Shown here: in pieces, positions 32,329 to 35,000 of the stretch | How positions within the stretch are numbered: position 1 is the first letter of the stretch | How the letters are laid out: each line of letters starts with the position of its first letter | DNA from: Chrysomallon squamiferum | Lineage: Eukaryota; Mollusca; Gastropoda; Neomphalida; Peltospiridae | NCBI GenBank assembly: GCA_012295275.1 | Contig: CM022667.1 | Span: 12,087,538-12,122,537, forward strand | Length of the DNA stretch: 35,000 nt | Direction of reading: 5' to 3' | Position numbers and translations under genes: made by a program | Notes under the pieces: generated by a model | Told to the model about the DNA's origin: nothing | Seen by the model: only the letters and a program-made list of their open reading frames with translations | Database searches by the model: none

Positions 32329-33756
32329 GTTTTGTTTTTTTAAAGCCACGTTCTTGTTTATTCTGGTAGCTATGTAATTGTTTGTCTCTTGAATTATGGA
32401 ATAGTTATTTAACTGTTTAATCGGAGCAATTCGGATAGTTGTGTTATTGCATACTATGAGTTTTCGAATAGCTATGTTATTCTAAAGTGATATATTTGAA
32501 TGTTTATATAATTATATAGTGTGAATTATGAAACAGTTATACGTCTGTATAAATTGAGGTTTTTGGGGGGGATAGCGATATAATTGTGTACAATTAATTT
32601 TTTGAATAGATTTGTGACTGAAAATCATTCGAATAGCTTAGTATGAAATATAACACACAACATGCTTAAAGCCTCTTTGTTAACGAGTGACATTTATTTA
32701 GACAGCTTTTTAGAATTTTGTTTTAATGATTTGTGTGTGTGAATGATTAGACAAAGAAATTAAATAGCTATTTTAACGAATCTGTATCGTGAAGTTTTTA
32801 ACTAGCTGCATGAATGACTGAGCAGTTCAGTAGCCTTTCAATAGCTTCATCAAATAATTTCATGACGTAAAAATAAAAGAAATAATCGTTTACACGGGTG
32901 TTAGATTCAGGGTCTTCGATTTGTACATTTTCATAGGTTACATTTAACACTACATTCACCATTTGTTGTATATAATTATATTTATTTATATAATTATCGT
33001 AATGATTTATTTGTTTGTATATTACGTGTGTGTTTGTGTTTGTGTGTGTGTGTGTGTTTGTGTGTAATTAGTTATGCACACATACATGCACAGATACATT
33101 TGCATGCGTATATACATGCTTATAGTAATTTCATACTCGTAGAAACATTGTTAGATATGCTTCCATTTACACATCTAATATATACAGAGATAAATTTGAT
33201 TATAGCAAAGTGAGTAATGTTTTTGTATATGTTGGTGTTTTATTATTTTACTGTGTGTCTACTCTGTCTTTCTCTCTCTCTCACACACATACACACAAAC
33301 ACACACACACACAAAAACACCTATATGTTTATATATACATATTAGTAAATAACTTAAAACATTGAAAATTTATTAAGTAAGTTTCACTTTTTATGGAATG
33401 TTTAACTTAAAGTAAAGTTTACTACATGTTACAACATACATAATTATCTACATCCATCAAAAGACAAACTGTTCAAAGATTTACAAGTTATAACATTAGA
33501 CCTGTCCAGATATGATCTAATAAGAATAATAATAATAATGATGATAATAATAAAATAAGAATAATAATAATAAAAAATAAAGAAAGAAATAATAACAAAC
33601 AAAAAAGGTTCAAAGAAAAAATGAAAGAAAGCAAAAAAAAATAGAAAGCAAAAAAAGGAAAGAAATGTTGAAGTAAAAAAATAGAAAGCAAAAAAAGATT
33701 GAAAGAGAAACAAATAGGGAAAAGAGAAGAAACAATGGAAAGATAAAAAAATAAAA

Positions 33757-33800
33757 ATAAATAAATAAATAAATAAAGACAGAAAGAATGAATGAATGAA

Positions 33801-33850
<50 letters not shown>
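33757..33850. repeat. AAAT, AATG and AAT microsatellites in Irx intron 1
   Basis: AAAT units (33757-33777), AATG units (33786-33804), AAT units (33804-33850). They lie less than 200 bp upstream of the exon 2 acceptor. Confidence 0.95.
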
Positions 33851-33851
<1 letters not shown>

Positions 33852-34036
33852 TATTAAAAATAACAAAAATAAAAATAAAAATCACTAAAAGTCACCTATT
33901 AAACAGAAAAAACAACAACAACAAATCTCTTTAATCAGACCATCCCTCTATCATTTTCATTTCCTTTTTATTTCTTCTCCCAAAACACCCCTCCTCTAAA
34001 AAAAACCAGTCTCATTCTCTTCCCTTCCTTTCACAG

Positions 34037-34276
34037 ATGCCAAGCTCCAGCAGCACCCCGACCCCTCGGGCCTGTTGTGAAAACGGCCGCCCCATCATGA
34101 CAGACCCCCACACGGGACAAACGATCTGCTCGTGCCAGTACAGCTCGGCTCTGCTGAACTATCAGCGGCTTCCAGGTTTCACCTCTAACCTCCTGGGTGC
34201 GGCAGGATACGGAGGGAATCCTTCGCAAGGATACGTGTCCCTCGGGTCGGAAGGATCCGCCTTTTACAGTCCCCTG
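34037..34276 (+). CDS. Irx: Iroquois-class homeobox protein, coding exon 2 (residues 20-99), gene continues past the window
   Basis: The exon is exactly 80 codons between a pyrimidine-rich acceptor (TTTCACAG, AG at 34035-34036) and the donor GTAAGT at 34277. It carries the Iroquois N-terminal region: a Ser/Thr/Pro stretch (residues 21-29), CCENGRPIMTDP (32-43), GQTICSCQYSSALLNYQRLP (46-65), a Gly/Ala/Ser-rich linker (66-92) and SAFYSPL (93-99). In Iroquois proteins the CCENGR and CSCQY block and the SAFYSPL block precede the TALE homeodomain in this order. The homeodomain, the acidic region and the Iro box are not in the window, so the gene is partial and its paralogue (araucan/caupolican- or mirror-like) cannot be decided. 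GC content is much higher than in the flanking introns, as expected of constrained coding sequence. The exon's own first codon is ATG, which could suggest a start here, but its context is weak (C at -3) and it lies at a splice junction, so it is better read as an internal Met. Confidence 0.95.
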
Positions 34277-34468
34277 GTAAGTAACTGAAAACTTTTTTTT
34301 TTTTTTTTAAATTTCTTCTTTTTTTTTTAGTGTTACTGTGTATTTTTATTTATTTATTTGGTTATTTGTTTATTTGTTTATTTGTTTATTTATTTAATTG
34401 TTTATTTATTTATTTATTAATGTTTAGGGAATTCAGTGTGAAACTGCTCTTTAACCAAATACATGCAA

Positions 34469-34503
<35 letters not shown>

Positions 34504-35000
34504 GAAATAATAATAATGATACTGATAATGATGATGATGATTAGAAAAAGAAGAAAACAAAGAAATTAGAATGAATAATAAATAAATAAGTAAATAAATA
34601 AAAAAGAATAATAAATAAACAAATAAATAAATAAAATAAAATGAAATAAAACCAAATAAAATAAAATAATAAAATAAAACAAAACAAAATAAATAAAAAT
34701 AATAATAATAATAATGAAACATAAATAAGTAAATAACAAAAGAAAGAAAAAAGAAAAGTGAAAAAAAAAAAAAGGAAGAAGAAGAAGAAGAAAACAGAAA
34801 AGAAAGGAAGGTTCGGGCAATTAATCATGAACGGATTTTATATTATCATCGGTAAAACAATTTTTTTTTTTTTGTTTCGCTCGTTTTTATGTTTTTTCTC
34901 CGTATGCATGGTGACCGGAGGTCTGGCTAGGCAGGGCGGATTTCTAGCTGGAGTGTAACTAATGTCTGCGTGCTCGAGCTGTTTGTTTATTTTTATTTCT
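34277..35000 (+). other. 5' part of Irx intron 2, running off the window
   Basis: The intron begins with the consensus donor GTAAGT. It contains a T run (34292-34329), TTTA/TTTG repeats (34337-34420), a CTA/ACT array (34470-34501), AAT/GAT repeats (34506-34541), A-rich AAAT/AAAC repeats (34570-34700) and a GAA stretch (34770-34795). Bases 34800-35000 are more complex low-copy sequence, but I see no exon there. The acceptor and the homeodomain exon lie outside. Confidence 0.85.

Larger units (their letters stand above)
32049..34036 (+). other. Irx intron 1 (1,988 bp, phase 0)
   Basis: The intron runs from GTAAATAT to TTTCACAG, with a long pyrimidine tract at about 33995-34034 before the AG. 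It holds an ATT array (32268-32328), GT-rich DNA (33025-33065), a CA/CT stretch (33268-33313), AAT stretches (33525-33575), A-rich purine DNA (33595-33760), and an AAAT/AATG/AAT compound array (33757-33850). The segment 32340-33000 is AT-rich low-copy DNA with no motif I can defend. No further coding exon was recognised. Confidence 0.85.

Noticed and set aside
34758-34958. Frame at the right edge as a third Irx exon
   Set aside because: The translation is poly-Lys followed by unrelated sequence. It shows no homeodomain or Iroquois motif.

Overview
The window is eukaryotic, AT-rich, intron-bearing DNA crowded with microsatellites and long A/T runs. Its one recognisable gene is the 5' end of an Iroquois-class (Irx) TALE homeobox gene on the + strand at the right edge. 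Two coding exons are visible. Exon 1 (31992-32048) encodes 19 residues. Exon 2 (34037-34276) encodes 80 residues with the Iroquois N-terminal signature CCENGRPIMTDP, GQTICSCQY and SAFYSPL. Both introns are phase 0 with GT/AG borders. The homeodomain, the Iro box and the stop codon lie beyond position 35000, so the paralogue cannot be named. The signature is closest in my memory to protostome (araucan/caupolican-type) proteins. With the repeat-rich composition this suggests a lophotrochozoan, perhaps a mollusc, but the species is inference.

Positions 1 to about 31,000 hold no gene I can support. No reading frame there resembles a known protein, a transposase or a reverse transcriptase. The long frames are translations of GA/CT, AGT, AAT, AAAT, CATA and GT tracts. 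The layout alternates repeat tracts with low-copy, more GC- and CpG-rich islands, mainly at 1-950, 1000-1260, 2040-2610, 3520-3860, 4010-4240, 5840-6240, 7560-8420, 10380-11340, 12390-13060, 13560-14340, 15350-15760, 16660-17100, 19110-19700, 21640-22080, 22790-23110, 23960-24560, 26160-26560, 27010-27660, 28200-28300, 29590-29930 and 31020-31990. Iroquois genes are known to sit in large regulatory landscapes, so these islands are candidate cis-regulatory elements. That reading is inference until they are compared with a related genome.

The most specific non-coding signals are these: a perfect PBX-MEIS decamer (31346-31355) about 640 bp upstream of the Irx start; a strong CTCF-like match (27540-27553) inside an island with four CACGTG E-boxes; a perfect CRE (28264-28271); a candidate non-autonomous DNA transposon with inverted ends (20499-21304); and a diverged 226-bp-period tandem duplication (15022-15352). 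No RNA gene, CRISPR array or unusual multi-gene system was found.
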